Source of the DNA: Isochrysis galbana
Taxonomy: Eukaryota; Haptophyta; Isochrysidales; Isochrysidaceae
DNA length: 64,000 nt
Assembly (NCBI GenBank): GCA_018136815.1
Contig: CM030935.1
Coordinates: forward strand, 3,794,299 to 3,858,298
Direction: 5' to 3'
Position 1 is the first letter of the stretch; each line of letters starts with the position of its first letter. The position numbers were made by a program, and so were the translations under genes. A model generated the notes under the pieces. It ran no database searches and had not been told where the DNA came from. It worked only from the letters and a program-made list of their open reading frames with translations. Shown one piece after another: positions 21,901 to 30,960 of the stretch.

Positions 21901-24900
21901 AAGTGTTCTACACAGTTGGCACGCTCACGGTCCGCGTCCTCGAGGCGCCTCCCGACCTGAACAATGGCAAGAAGGGCGCGGCAAAAGCACTTCAGAGCCA
22001 ATCCTCTAGGGCGAGCGATTTTGACAGCACGGCGGATGGCACCATTTTAGGCGAACTCATTGCGGTGTATGTGTCCGACGATCCACTGGAGCGTGCTGCC
22101 TACGCTCGAGCAGGGGCCCTTGCAGCAAACTTGAACAAGTTTGAGCTGTGCGGGCGCGAAGACCGTCTTCGCGTACGATCGGCGTCATGGACGACGGAAA
22201 CCGTCGAGTATCTTTCGGGCTCTCGGGATGTTCCCGCCCTTGAGGTGACATTCGAGGCGCAGCAAGAGGTCGAGGAGGAGGCCAACTCTGAGGAATTGTT
22301 GCGACAGCTCCACGAGGCGCACGCCTCGGGTTACCTGTCCACGCTTCTAGGGGTGACGTCATCGGCGCTCGCAAGCTGTAGTCTTGAGCTGCCCAAGGTG
22401 GAGCGACGAGACGCCCCCTCACTGGTTGAATTGCGCCAGGATGCGAGGCGCCATCTTCAGTTGGCACAGCACACACTTAATATGGAGTCGGCGCGCAAGG
22501 AGGAGCACAAGGCGGCCGTCCGACAATATGAACTCACCGCAGGCGCCATCCGTCAGCTCAGGCATCTTTCGTCGCGCACACAAGCTGTTGACGCGATGCG
22601 CAGGTCTCATAACCATATTTCATCAACCCAAGCTCTTTTTCCGTCGAGCCCGACAGATGCCAGCAGCCCTGCACGCCCACATCGGGGATCAAACGGGCCT
22701 CGTGTCTCATGGCCTTCTGCCATTTCCAAGTCGAGCGATACCCGGGTCGAGAGCACCGACGCTGAGGCGGAAACGGGGAACGGGGAGCGTGGTTTCGCTT
22801 TGACTCGCCAGCGCTCCCGTGAGCTGAAGCGTGCATCTATTGTGGCAGCGGAGGCTATCGCCGAAGCAGCTCGGCGTGCGGCGGCGGCAGCGGAGGCGGC
22901 GGCAGGGGAATGTAACGAGGAAGCCTCGTGCTCCGCTGGCAGCGACGAGCCTTGCCCATCTGGCGAGTTGCCGGGTGTCGCAATCACCGCTAACCCTGAA
23001 GAAAACGACGCCGATGTCACCACGCTGTCGCTCGCGCAAGTCTTGAGCGCGAGATCACCTGAAGAAGCGATGCCGGAACGGCTGCAGCGCGCTTTTGCTG
23101 AGGCAATGCGCTCCAAAGCCGCGCGTAAGGCGCAGCGCATGGCCATAGCTGCCGCTGAGGGCGAGCTTTGGCTCATCCACCAGCTGCAAAAGGGTGCCGC
23201 GCGAAGCTGGGCGCCGCTCACGGCCCAGGCTCAGGCGGGGCCACAACGTATCGATCGGCAGTGGAATGCAGGTCTCACAGGTGAATCTTCGCCGCAGGCT
23301 CCTTGGCGCAGCGGCACACCTGACGACCTGCATTGCCAACCAACAGCAGCAGAGGCTGAAGGCGAGTCGCTGGAGGAGCCGTCTCTTGACCCCGCTCCCA
23401 GCGGTTCGAATGCCGGTAGCGACGACCCGACGAGGGTCTCGCAATTGTGTTACTATTGCGCCTCGCTGCCGTGGCCCGTGCGTATGTCGCATGCCTTTTA
23501 CGATTGTCCGAAGCGCCGCAAGGCTTGTGTCCGCGAGTATCCGGCCTCCGTCATGGAGCGTTTGCGTGTTGAGCTGCGGGTACGGCGAGAGATGTCGGCT
23601 AAGACTTTGGCAACCACCGAGGAGAATGCAGACCAATGGCTCGAGGTCCGCTCGCGGCTTTTGCAGGTGGCTGGAGCCTCTCGTGTGGCATCCGCAACTC
23701 CCGACGCGCTCTGCACGCCACCTGAGCCTCCTCCGCCGCCGCCACGTTCTGAGCGCACCGTCGCCGCGACAACTTTTGCGCGTCGCCGCAATCACACGAC
23801 CAGGCACGTGCTCAAACTGGTTGCACGAAGGTTCCGTCACGCTCCAAACGCGTGGGCCGAGGTCAAGGCGGTTGCACTCATGGCTCCATTGCCGCGTCTG
23901 ATGCCACCGCCTCCACCATCCTCGGGTCTCACGCTCGATGAGAGGCTTGACGCGGCCGTCCCACCTCACGTGCCTGCCAGCCTAGATCAGAGGGCTGGAA
24001 GCACGGCGGAGTTATCTGAGCGGTCGGAGCCAGCTCGTTCTGCCGCCGTCTCGCATGGTATGGCCGGTAGCCTTGCATCTGCTGTGGATGGCAGTGTGCG
24101 CCGCAGGCCCATCACACCTGCGGATGTGCAGCAGGTAGCGTTGGATTGCGGCGCTGACTTGGAGGTGCCAGACTCCAAAGACCACCATTTAATTCCACTC
24201 CTAGTTGCCCTCGCTCGAATGCCACTCCCTCACCCTTGGATCGAGGTGGGTGAGTCTGACCACGAGATGTGCCAGGGAAAATCAGCGTCGGGGACGGCAA
24301 TGCGCTTTTTCAATCCAAAAACCGGTGAGAGTTCGCGCGTTCATCCAGCGGCGGCGGCCGTCCAGCCACTTATCCAAGGCACGCGAAAAAGGACGAAGCA
24401 TGCCGAATCGCGGCCGGTGATTCAGTGGGTTCAATTCGCCAGCGACGACGGGAATGGTGTGTACTTTTACGCCTTTGGGCACGGTGGCGGCGAGAGTGCT
24501 CGGACGACCGAATTCCCAAAACTGGGTCTTGCACCGTCACCACTGCCCCCACGGACACTTGAGCCGTCGGCAGCGGCGCTTGCCGACGCGGCAGCCGCCG
24601 GATGGGCTCATCTTGACGGTGATGAATTGATGGCTGAGGTGCGACGGGATTTGTGGGAACCAATCACAACGGAGAGGGCAGCAGTCCTACGTCATTCACC
24701 GTGCCCTGTTGACGAGTTGGTGTCCGCTGCTCTCCTTGTTGGGCTCGATCCTGCAGTCGACCGAGAACTGATGTGGCTGCTGGACTTTGTCCTGACGCCC
24801 AAGCTTCCCCTAGGCTGGTGCATCGAGACTCCAGTCTTAGGAGAGGGCTCGGAGCCCTACTATTGGAACGCGCTGTCTGGAGCTGTACAATGGGAGCACC

Positions 24901-25253
24901 CGAATATATCCATCGCCACGGGAGCAGTACGCCGACTCCGATCTGGACTCGCGGTCGCGCGCGCGCGTGAAAAAGAACTAGCAATCAAGCGGTATCGGGC
25001 GGCGCTCGCTCACTCGGTTCATGCCCGAGCTCTCGAGCGCTCCCTGAGCTCTGGAGCCAAGAGCATTCAACCGAACGCAGAGCAGGCAGCTATTTCGGAC
25101 GAGAAGCACACCCCCGAAGGCGAATCGTCCACAATCGAACCCATTGAGGGACATTCGGAACTGTCGCCGACCGACGCATCGCCCACCGCCGCCGTGGAGA
25201 CTTTTGCGGGATGGGAAGACAGCCGAGCGGAAGCTTTGACACCAAGCAAATAG
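15999..25253 (+). CDS. Giant SAM-IQ-WW scaffold protein, probably ciliary or basal-body
   Basis: An uninterrupted frame of 3,084 residues from the ATG at 15999. The frame is open back to 15645, but that part lies partly in repeat B and the 15999 ATG follows an acceptor-like CTCCACACAG. Features in order: low-complexity N-terminus; three 17-residue repeats containing PTAxEAARPSEAV (nt 17028-17170); Pro-rich linker; SAM domain (about 567-638, FLRRVGFGQY ... DLQSWLGV); Ala/Glu-rich helices; IQ motif (about 1207-1224, AARAIQKSFLVRRAR); long coiled-coil-like stretches; C2484-x2-C2487-x10-H2498-x4-C2503; WW-like module (2740-2785); WW domain (2935-2968, LPLGW ... YYWN ... WEHP). Both WW units follow an x-LDPxxDxELMWLL-type helix, as in the CEP164 N-terminus. 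A centriolar, basal-body or flagellar scaffold is inferred; the family itself is not recognised. Confidence 0.85.
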   Translation: MSGELSPSAVVRSAVSAALTAVLHRLVERAGEPAARASKATPPDVPHAREAVRACVAAALARVSSAVVLQWPAAAVSHHGDKGISGMDQPSDTRRNEQAHTSLSLPPSQGSHSERGHSYMEPVFHKIESSYDITRTLVSTPATLAAEAVAATSKEAPSNSAVGGGSAQTVVDSAALDANVCASGSEAAIAAEVQTHVGAVLTPVTSLYEVVEPSTNVDASSNHFDGSTTLEVSALNAAVGAVEVHKYVGAVLSRIVSSYEMENSSLEVDSPTHIRDRAATVDLSASTQDSARSVLASASPASEVRDETQDAASDGASVRATATKVSSGAILANGLQQEIGNVRPPTAVEAAARPSEAVRAPTAAEEAARPSEAVRAPTAAEAAARPSEAEDHSLPARAAAPRGPGGGAPAFVSVSRDTRARKEAGQGPSVIVKPSSRSARSPTHVSPSRSRTLHSHVAVEDASPRSTIVHPKEPLASLTSDRPASSRKQAVRVLDPTLADKQISASTRLAPQAPPRPSPQQSLSRPAPTTGSACVLLAPPPPPPPPPPPDNEPPPAPRPIAASRRELPSWVSDITTAGRFLRRVGFGQYATIAADHRLGLLSLSLMSVTDLQSWLGVSPPKDAVALHEECAKLRILFARRATQREVELSLPDFAPPGEHFEPLSANAPKPRASSACATGRPRAEGLSRPTTAPHGRNGPITVGLTADSGWMVPVRSSQPERSNESGLVIRTRPWTPTRTAKMHGAQGSGQAFLEGEKRRRLSLGTLPEEFLLAPKPPPQRRTHPAPPPAREFREGTMPAGMAPLTPLAPANGTIPPTPPSAPRPSGSVRARPRSARSIDGMRMAYSAQPPGSAMSGRRAPAVVPAIKASIPVEKPATPLQSTPAPPSRGRSPGSKSARRARRRVRVANRMPDAEAEAEAAKAKAEVEAAADEWERHVDLLRALVPIPVGAAAIAAADELLANGKWIKEVRSEAALLLRGLRECAVDLINKVEMWKHTLRRLYTYFASVPHDELAFFRDGRNYLLGLSSALSFLPAPCAIDPLLLRWFGQQLPWMCTSCSTLQGTPAAQAASTCSSMRPPTASLPPPPLVRRPSLEFAVDGDAPPPSAEDDRAAKELWDAQVALLREGRLRGVSVDAERLVQLAVRADAAAAEAAADAQAAVRGRGARMPSDTWWWSWRAWQHVLYGSSCYAALLAELPQWLSTERRNDAARAIQKSFLVRRARALRDLAREEEARRKAEEEERSARLLEETTSHLNALVRGRLVRMAGTSIADRLLRGLSVPQILRRQRAARSSAKIERAVQVVQQAARMLLARREQKRMATFKQLMKTRVAECLATAPELASVVESAFLRARHSAAVQYFTYLAVIEAYSTPRMADADEAAAEAALDDRLRQQVATLETAKLRVSETAASVVVRAKEHLAKTRSKEARDGLRAAGALASNSVNPDRTVTNTLDASGRAVQTQGVSRSYDDDSGYDEEPMHLARANLPGSPPAVERHTQVRAVADAAELRAVVAEAAAAVWADCDGSMLLDGGKVDESDGDGFSCTNDSLSACKEAMAVAVVAKADAAYADAVLAAEVHALAVANLKAAVATMMGRKGDALASPTAAQRQHNHNSIGMSERDTLCSVDGAAAPSGIASHLSRRRQKKGATDYLGVLVSPPRSRLARRRLAGGAARAARQDNESIGRRQVPPLDTGLAFPSTALATIDRDAMPALAITLVSGDEAADAAEILSGAVEMASIVEGWEELRLPVGIHGKGRPPLWTTLYRGFGEAAVTVADTRARLQAAIIESARTASEAIALAEVLAAELGSGRAEPHRAAAAELGRRIDAAVTKVAMEVGDIALAAMRVKDIHGGGKGGVAAVAEMTASARTVADAHRAMAVELSPLRASWLRTEGSLRLCAYLLWRERDTERRRLSVERTAALRDMLVLRSAGCLDPRREVRAEMLSLAFVDAALALADRLEATPVQQVFYTVGTLTVRVLEAPPDLNNGKKGAAKALQSQSSRASDFDSTADGTILGELIAVYVSDDPLERAAYARAGALAANLNKFELCGREDRLRVRSASWTTETVEYLSGSRDVPALEVTFEAQQEVEEEANSEELLRQLHEAHASGYLSTLLGVTSSALASCSLELPKVERRDAPSLVELRQDARRHLQLAQHTLNMESARKEEHKAAVRQYELTAGAIRQLRHLSSRTQAVDAMRRSHNHISSTQALFPSSPTDASSPARPHRGSNGPRVSWPSAISKSSDTRVESTDAEAETGNGERGFALTRQRSRELKRASIVAAEAIAEAARRAAAAAEAAAGECNEEASCSAGSDEPCPSGELPGVAITANPEENDADVTTLSLAQVLSARSPEEAMPERLQRAFAEAMRSKAARKAQRMAIAAAEGELWLIHQLQKGAARSWAPLTAQAQAGPQRIDRQWNAGLTGESSPQAPWRSGTPDDLHCQPTAAEAEGESLEEPSLDPAPSGSNAGSDDPTRVSQLCYYCASLPWPVRMSHAFYDCPKRRKACVREYPASVMERLRVELRVRREMSAKTLATTEENADQWLEVRSRLLQVAGASRVASATPDALCTPPEPPPPPPRSERTVAATTFARRRNHTTRHVLKLVARRFRHAPNAWAEVKAVALMAPLPRLMPPPPPSSGLTLDERLDAAVPPHVPASLDQRAGSTAELSERSEPARSAAVSHGMAGSLASAVDGSVRRRPITPADVQQVALDCGADLEVPDSKDHHLIPLLVALARMPLPHPWIEVGESDHEMCQGKSASGTAMRFFNPKTGESSRVHPAAAAVQPLIQGTRKRTKHAESRPVIQWVQFASDDGNGVYFYAFGHGGGESARTTEFPKLGLAPSPLPPRTLEPSAAALADAAAAGWAHLDGDELMAEVRRDLWEPITTERAAVLRHSPCPVDELVSAALLVGLDPAVDRELMWLLDFVLTPKLPLGWCIETPVLGEGSEPYYWNALSGAVQWEHPNISIATGAVRRLRSGLAVARAREKELAIKRYRAALAHSVHARALERSLSSGAKSIQPNAEQAAISDEKHTPEGESSTIEPIEGHSELSPTDASPTAAVETFAGWEDSRAEALTPSK

Positions 25254-25789
25254 CGTTATTTTCTAGCGAAAAAGGGATTGAGGCGCATATAGCTTCTAAG
25301 ATCCGGGTGGATATGAAGCAACAAGCTTCAGCTAAGCGTCGCGCCAGAGGGGCTCGATTCGGTTGCAACCAGAATTCTTCGGAGAACTTTGTTCGGTCTG
25401 TGGTTGCTAGTGGTGTATGGCTCCTTTGAGCTTTGCATAAGGATGTGCACTTTCTTAAGGTGGTTCACTAGAATTTATAGGTGCGGACGTGCGGCGGGTG
25501 TGCGGCGGGTGCGCGCGCTCCGCCAGCGAGGAGCTCTCCCTGGTCGGGGGAGGCCAGGGGCATGTACGGGATGCCTGTGTACGGCGACCCGCTGGGCACC
25601 CACCCAGCGGAGCTGGGTGGACGCGCGGTCGCCGCTGCAGCGGCGTCAGAGGCGCCGCCTGACTCGCTGTACGTGGTGCAGGTACCAGGTAGTGGTAGAG
25701 CGTGGCGAGAATTCCACTTTGTCTGCTTTTCTTTTTCTGTGCCGGCGGTGCGACCCTGAGCACGACGATCAGCGTGAGTCGGTGCATCC
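25254..25789. other. 3' flank with a possible orphan exon
   Basis: After the stop codon there is AT-rich sequence to about 25470. From 25481 a + frame (MYGMPVYGDPLGTHPAELGG then SLYVVQ) looks codon-biased and stops being coding-like at a GTACCAGGT donor-type site at 25681. It may be an exon of a gene cut off by the LTR remnant at 25790. No family was recognised. Confidence 0.3.
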
Positions 25790-26143
25790 TGTTGTTTTCA
25801 GCATCGTTGTCCGACGTCCTGTCGTCAGTCGTCATCCGTCGCTCTCGCTCTCGTCGTTCTCGCTCTCGTAACACTCGTACCCTACAAACTCGCCTTCTCG
25901 CCTTGCCTCACCAGCCCCTGCCATCACAGCCCTCCTCTCACTCACCCTCGCCTCTCGCCTCTCGCTCGATGTCGCTTTCGCCGCCGTCCTCGCCCTCGCT
26001 CAAGCCCGCCTGCCCGCCTTCCTCTGCTGACGGGCCTCAGCCCGTCAGCGTCTCCGAAGTCGTCTCCTCCGCCGCGCCTGCCGCCGGTCTGCCTCCTTCC
26101 TCATTGCCCTCAGGCCCTATCTATGGGCCATCCCAATTCGTCA
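25790..26143 (+). repeat. Truncated chromovirus LTR (3' part)
   Basis: It matches the last ~350 bp of the LTR of the 36203-48933 element in opposite orientation: GTCGTCAGTCGTCATCCGTC, TCTCGTAACACTCGTACCC, and the terminal CCCAATTCGTCA. The Gag leader frame MSLSPPSSPSLKPACPPSS is intact. The 5' half of the LTR is missing or highly diverged. Confidence 0.85.
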
Positions 26144-26270
26144 GGGAGTCGCCTGATGGCGGGGGGGAATGGGCCGGCGGATTGGGGGTGTAAAAAGTTT
26201 TGCTGCGTGAGTAGAAAGTAGAGGGTCCACGGCCGCGTGTGCGGTGAGACTATTAAGAAGTTAATAGTAG
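26144..26270 (-). repeat. Family A 5' fragment
   Basis: Reverse complement of the family A start (CGCCATCAGGCGACTCC, CACGCGGCCG and the AT-rich end). It abuts the end of the LTR remnant directly. Confidence 0.65.
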
Positions 26271-27451
26271 CACAGAAAGTTGCGAAAGGCCGGGTAACAG
26301 TTTGCACGCGCGACTGGCTTACTGGCGTGCCCCTCGATGCAGACAGCCAGCTGTGGGACTGCTGGTCGAGAGTCCGTATGCGGGCCCTGGATTCAAGACC
26401 AAAATGGGCTCGAATTTGCGCTGGTGCACGCGCATGGGCTGCGTGAGTGCTCTCTCTCAGATCCAAACGGGCCACAGGTAGCAGCTTCCCGACTGCGGGG
26501 AGCGCAGGATCCAGGAATTGTATGGACTTTTGCAGGTTGGGTTTTCCGAGTGATAGGGGACCCATGGTGCAAGCGGTCGATAATGCCACCGGAGGCAAAA
26601 TCGCATACAGCCCCAGAGCCGTGCATTGCGTAATGACCACGCCGTTGCCAGAACCAGTCATTGGTGACGATGAGCGACGAGACCACTGACTGCTGGTGCT
26701 GGTGCCGATAGCACTATCCTTACTAGCACATGCTCGAGCAGTCTCGAATCTCGAACGCGTGCCACGAGGAATCTAACCTGTGCCGCAAGGCACTGTGCCA
26801 CCCTAGCGTGCGTAAGACACATGTGGTCGAATTTTGCACTATATAGCTTATATTCTTAAAAACATTAATTAGACCTGACGTCAGGTCTGACGTCACTGGT
26901 GTCAGGTTGTGTTAGGCCGCCCATGGACATGACACCTGACGATAGGTTTGACAACCGGGCACTCCACAGCCACAGCTCCACCAAGCCCACCACAACCAGA
27001 GTCCTAGAAATTCATGGATTTTCTAAGGCATGGTCCTAATTTCTAGGTCGGAATTTTTCTCCGATTGAGAAATTTCTTCTTTGCTCCTTGCGACCCTTCC
27101 CCCCTACCATGCTACAGTAGGCTACAAGTAGAACAAAAGCAAAAGCGAAGCACAACGCACAAAGCTGGCCGTGTCGCCTGATCAACCACGGGCCATTCGG
27201 AAGGCACACAGCTGGCAATCACTTTTACGATATCTGGCAACCGCCTGCTTGTACGCTGCAACACGAAACAAGAAACCCTCTCTCAAATCATTATGCAGCA
27301 AGAGCTTTGTTGCCCGTGATGCTACGTACCGATGAGGCATGAGATGCCGGGCTCTCAAAGCTGGAGCGGGGATGAACGGCGAATTGCGTTTACGTCGAAA
27401 GTTGACATACACCGATCAAGAATTTGTGCGACGAGCAGAGCCCACGGCCAA
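26271..27451. other. Intergenic region with a CRE-type palindrome
   Basis: No gene was recognised. At 26871-26888 a perfect 18-bp palindrome AGACCTGACGTCAGGTCT has a TGACGTCA core; related CTGACGTCAC and ACACCTGACG sequences follow to about 26945. The part next to 27451 is probably 3' UTR of the minus-strand gene. Confidence 0.45.
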
Positions 27452-28343
27452 TCATTCACTTGAGCCGGTGCCTTCGGGAAACCACTTGTTGTAATACTTT
27501 TCCCCAAGGATGGCGCGGTACTCGGCATCGAGCTTCCCCTGAGTGCATGGGTGAGGAGTCCAAAAGAGTGTGAACGGGACATCAAGAACGAAAACCCATA
27601 TCCCACCCACCTGAAAACCTGGGTTTATAAGCCCCAAGTGAGTCTGTGTTCGCTCTCAAGAAGGACTCAAGAGCAACGCACCTGATTTGCATTAATCCTA
27701 CGCTTTGCTTCCATCATGACGCGCTCTTCCAGAAATTCTGTTGCAGATGAGATGCGATGGCCCACATAGGCGAGGCCGCCAAACATGAGTACGTGCTCCC
27801 ATGGTCCTGGGCGAACGAGGGAGGAAGGCGTTGTTGCAAAAGGCCCGAAAATGCGGTGGTTCTGCCACGAGAGCTTAGTACGCGAACCAGGCCTAGCCCC
27901 TATTGCGCACCACCATAGCACACGACCACCCGCGGCCAAGCTGAGAGGCCAGATTCAATCATTCAGCCTGCAATCCATCCTTCTTCATCCACACTGCTAG
28001 CGAGTGTTGCCAAAAACTTCACATCATGCTGCGAGCTATGCTCCTAACGCCTCCTGTCTCCTCTTCTCTCTCCCCGACTCCGCCCTCTCCCTCCCGCAGC
28101 CTTCTGCCTCTCCCTGTCTGCTTGCTTGCCGTCATCCTCCTTGCCTGTACCGTCGCCACTTCCAATCCCGTTTCCAGCGCGCTCTCGCCCTCCCCCCCAA
28201 CCCCCTCCCCCATTGCCTTGCTCTCCCCAATCCAAAACACTCCGTCACTCACTGTAGAAGATGGGCATCTTGCGGATCCAGTTGGCGTAAATGACGGTCC
28301 AGATGCCGAAGCCGCCACCCACCAGGGTGCCCGCCAGAGTCAT
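27452..28343 (-). CDS. Small single-TM protein, possible mitochondrial membrane subunit
   Basis: Three exons on the minus strand: 28343-28253, 27806-27682 and 27610-27452, with GT-AG introns of 446 and 71 bp that keep frame, giving 124 residues. The first exon encodes a membrane segment, TLVGGGFGIWTVIYANWI. The join creates FYRPWEHVLMFGGLAYVGH, followed by a charged helix (EFLEERVMMEAKRRINANQ) and a Trp/Pro-rich C-terminus with PFTLFWTPHPC and KYYNKWFPEG. Size, lone N-terminal TM and amphipathic remainder are like accessory subunits of respiratory complexes. I do not recognise the family and give no symbol. The large first intron contains CT-rich frames that are not coding. Confidence 0.68.
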
Positions 28344-28756
28344 CGCTCGTCTACTCGCGCTGCCTGGGCCCTCTTCCCCCGCTCTCCCTCACTCTGTCAG
28401 GCCTGCCCTGGCCCTCTTCCTCCAGCCCCTTCCCTTCGCCCCTCGCCGCCAGTGAAAGTAAACTAAAGGTATAAAGTACTCCTAGTCGAAATGTTTTTTT
28501 CTAAGGAGGTCAAGCTAGAGTCGTGCGGATCCGTTTATCCGTTTGCTGTTTGCTGTTCACTTTGCTCATATAGTAGTGTTCGTTATTCTCATTCACTTTC
28601 ATTTCATGCGTATCTCGCTGTTTGCCAGGTGGCGGCCAGGACAGGTAAAATAATTGTAACAATGAGCATTAGTATTAGTAATGTACTCGCTACACTCCTA
28701 CTCCTACTCCTACTCCCTACTCCCACTAGTAGCTAGTAGCTAGTAGGGTGGTCAAA
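28344..28756. other. Upstream flank of the small TM gene
   Basis: CT-rich sequence to 28465, then AT-rich sequence with CTCCTACTC microsatellite (about 28690-28735). No gene was recognised. TAGGGTGGTCAAACA at 28745-28759 is a diverged copy of the element end seen at 8328. Confidence 0.45.
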
Positions 28757-29050
28757 CACCCTGTCGTTAAAACGATAGGGTCATGGAGCGCGCGCCGCCT
28801 CCCTCCCCCGCTGCCGCTGCCCTCGCCGCGCTGGACGAAGTTCTCATGGACACACCCATGTCGCCGAAGCGACCAAGACCCCAGAAGCGTTCAATTATTT
28901 ATGCTCCCCATCCCTGCTCCCTGCTAGTACCTTCCGTTGTCACCAGGAGCTTACTTGACATTTCACCTTTGTGGGAGCACACACGTGGTCTTACGCTAGT
29001 CACTCGATTCATTCGGGCAGGATCGCGCGCCGATATCTTGTACGTTGAAA
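28757..29050 (+). mobile_element. Short derivative of the LINE-like family (5' end fused to 3' end)
   Basis: The hairpin (28761-28778), ATG and MERAPPPSPAAAALAALDE start, then MDTPMSPKRPRP, are joined directly at about 28882 to the 3' segment beginning CAGAAGCGTTCAATTATTT. The whole ORF body is missing, so this looks like a short non-autonomous derivative about 290 bp long. Confidence 0.72.
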
Positions 29051-29093
29051 TGTGGAATCAAGCTCGCGCTTGCGCTTGATTGTGGGGCAAGTT

Positions 29094-29855
29094 GAACTAA
29101 GTTTATACTTGGTTGACCCATGGGGGGGCACGAGCCTCCCCCTCTCTCCACTCCTTCCCTGCCATGGGGGAGGAACCACCCATCCTCCTGGCATGCCTGA
29201 TGGCTTGCCAGGAGGCCACTGCCCTACTGACCCACTCCCTTCCCCACAGGCTCGCCCCATTCGCCCATCCTGGCCCCTCGTGACCAGCCCATTGCTCCAA
29301 CCCCCCCTCCCCCCTGGTCGACAGGCAGACAGGTGCAGACTGGGGGCCCCAGAGGCTCGGGAGCGCCAGCGAGGTAGAGGCAGGGGAGGCCAGGGCCCAG
29401 CCCCAGCCTCCTCTGCCCCCTGAGCTGGCCTCCAGGAGCCTCCAGGGGCCGCCAGAGGGCAGCTGGAGGCCTGCCGCAGGCGCGCCATCGCGCGTGCCGC
29501 AGGAGAGGGGAGAGAGAGCGCGGAAAAGGGGGTGGGCGCGAGCGAGAGCTCCGCCCACCGGAAAATCGGTAAGTCTCGCGCCTGTTTACAGGATAAGACG
29601 AGACAGAGTGGGCCGCCCACTCGGAGACACAGGAGGAAGGGGGGGAAAGATCACCGGGGGGTGGCGCGGGCCACCGGACCATATCTAAGCCCTCCACCCC
29701 AATCCCCCTAGTAGTGTACGGGGGGAGCCGCCTGATGGCGGGGGGAGAAGGGCCGGGGAATGGGGGTGTAGAGAGTATGCTACGTGCTACTTGTAGTGGG
29801 TAGTGGTTCCATTCGCCGCGAGTGCGGTAAGAATATTAAAAGGTTTTTTTTTTTG
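29094..29855 (-). repeat. Dispersed repeat family A, longest copy
   Basis: The longest copy of the family, about 760 bp, on the minus strand. In order: AT-rich start (29855), CACTCGCGGCGAATGG, CGCCATCAGGCGGC, TAGATATGGTCCGG, GTCTCGTCTTATCCTG, GTGGGCGGAGCTCTCGCTC, CTGCGGCAGGCCTCCAGC, CAGCTCAGGGGGCAG, GTGGTTCCTCCCCCATGG, and the hairpin 29114-29095 (one arm has a G-T wobble). No conserved ORF is evident. Confidence 0.82.
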
Positions 29856-30417
29856 ATTGTGGGGCAAGTCTCAGCGGTCAGTGGGGCTAGAACAAACCAA
29901 TTAGGGCATGGAGTGTAGAGAAGTCTTGAGAGGGGGGGGGGAAGGGCGCGCTACATCGCGACGACGGCCCACGAGTCACCACCCCACATCACTCACTCAC
30001 CAATATAAGAAAACTCCGAAAACTGACGCAACATAGCACAAACAACAAACAAACCAATGAAACAAAAATAAGGACAAGCGAACAAATTCGGCGTGCAATG
30101 CGGCGGACGGAGCTTCGATCGAGACAACTCATTGGCAAAAACAAAACTCACTCAATTTTCTCACACACTACACATGGATAGAAGCACCGCATCCGCCTAG
30201 AGTATATAAAATACTCTGGATGCGACACCCACCGACTTAAGTCGAGCGTCCACGCGAGTCATGGGGTGATCAGGCCCAAAAAAAAGGTGTCGTTCCGTCA
30301 ATTAATTGTGGGGCATCAGTCGAATTGAGCGATCAAATGTCCATAGTTATGTATACAGTATTTAAAATTAAATGAAGACTAGCCGTGCGTGGGCATAACA
30401 ACTTTTTTCTCTGCTTT
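29856..30417. other. Intergenic, no gene seen
   Basis: AT-rich in 29990-30200, with a poly-T run near 29847 and a poly-G run near 29930. No coding or structured signal was recognised. Confidence 0.45.
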
Positions 30418-30808
30418 TCCCCGCGGTGCATGCGTTCCCCCGCGGGGACGCCGTGCGTGCGCATGCCAACGCTTTTCCTCTGCGTTTCCTCTAAGGCCGA
30501 CAACTACATAAACATGCAGTTTAATAGATATTTCTCACGGAGCACCTGTGATGACTTGCAATCACATTGTGCACGCCGTGCATGGGCACGGCGCGATGTG
30601 CATCGGTCCCCCCGCGGAGACGCCGTGCGTGCGCATGCCAACTTTTTCCCTCTGCGCACCATCTAAGGCCCACAACTACGTAAATGTGCAATATAAATAT
30701 AAGAGATAAGAGATGTGAGATGTGAGATGTTTCTTTACGCAGCACGTGTGATGACTTGCAATCACATTGTGCACGCCGTGCATGGGCACGGCGCGATGTG
30801 CGCGCTTT
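30418..30808 (+). repeat. ~180-200 bp tandem duplication
   Basis: The block CGCCGTGCGTGCGCATGCC ... CTCTGCG ... CTAAGGC ... TGTGATGACTTGCAATCAC ... CATGGGCACGGCGCGATG occurs twice, starting at about 30418 and 30600, with AT-rich ends. It leads directly into the GC minisatellite. Confidence 0.8.
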
Positions 30809-30960
30809 GGCGCGTCGGCGGAGGGGGCGCTTTGGCGCGTCGGCGGAGGGGGCGCGTCGGCGCGTCGGCGGAGCGGGGCGCTTTGGCGCGTCGGCGGAGG
30901 GCATCGGCGGAGGGGGCGCTTTGGCGCGTCGGCGGAGGAGGCGCTTTGGCGCGCGATAGC
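30809..30960 (+). repeat. 25-bp GC-rich minisatellite
   Basis: About six units of GGCGCTTTGGCGCGTCGG followed by CGGAGGG, some shortened (one reads CATCGGCGGAGGG). The open frames across it encode only repeated Ala/Arg/Gly peptides. Confidence 0.92.

Noticed and set aside
16413..25249. Numerous ORFs of 60-300 codons in other frames across the giant gene
   Set aside because: They are antisense or shifted shadows of one long GC-rich gene, without domains of their own.
28019..28466. CT-rich ORFs in the first intron of the small TM gene
   Set aside because: Low-complexity Ser/Pro/Leu text inside an intron supported by splice phase and protein continuity.
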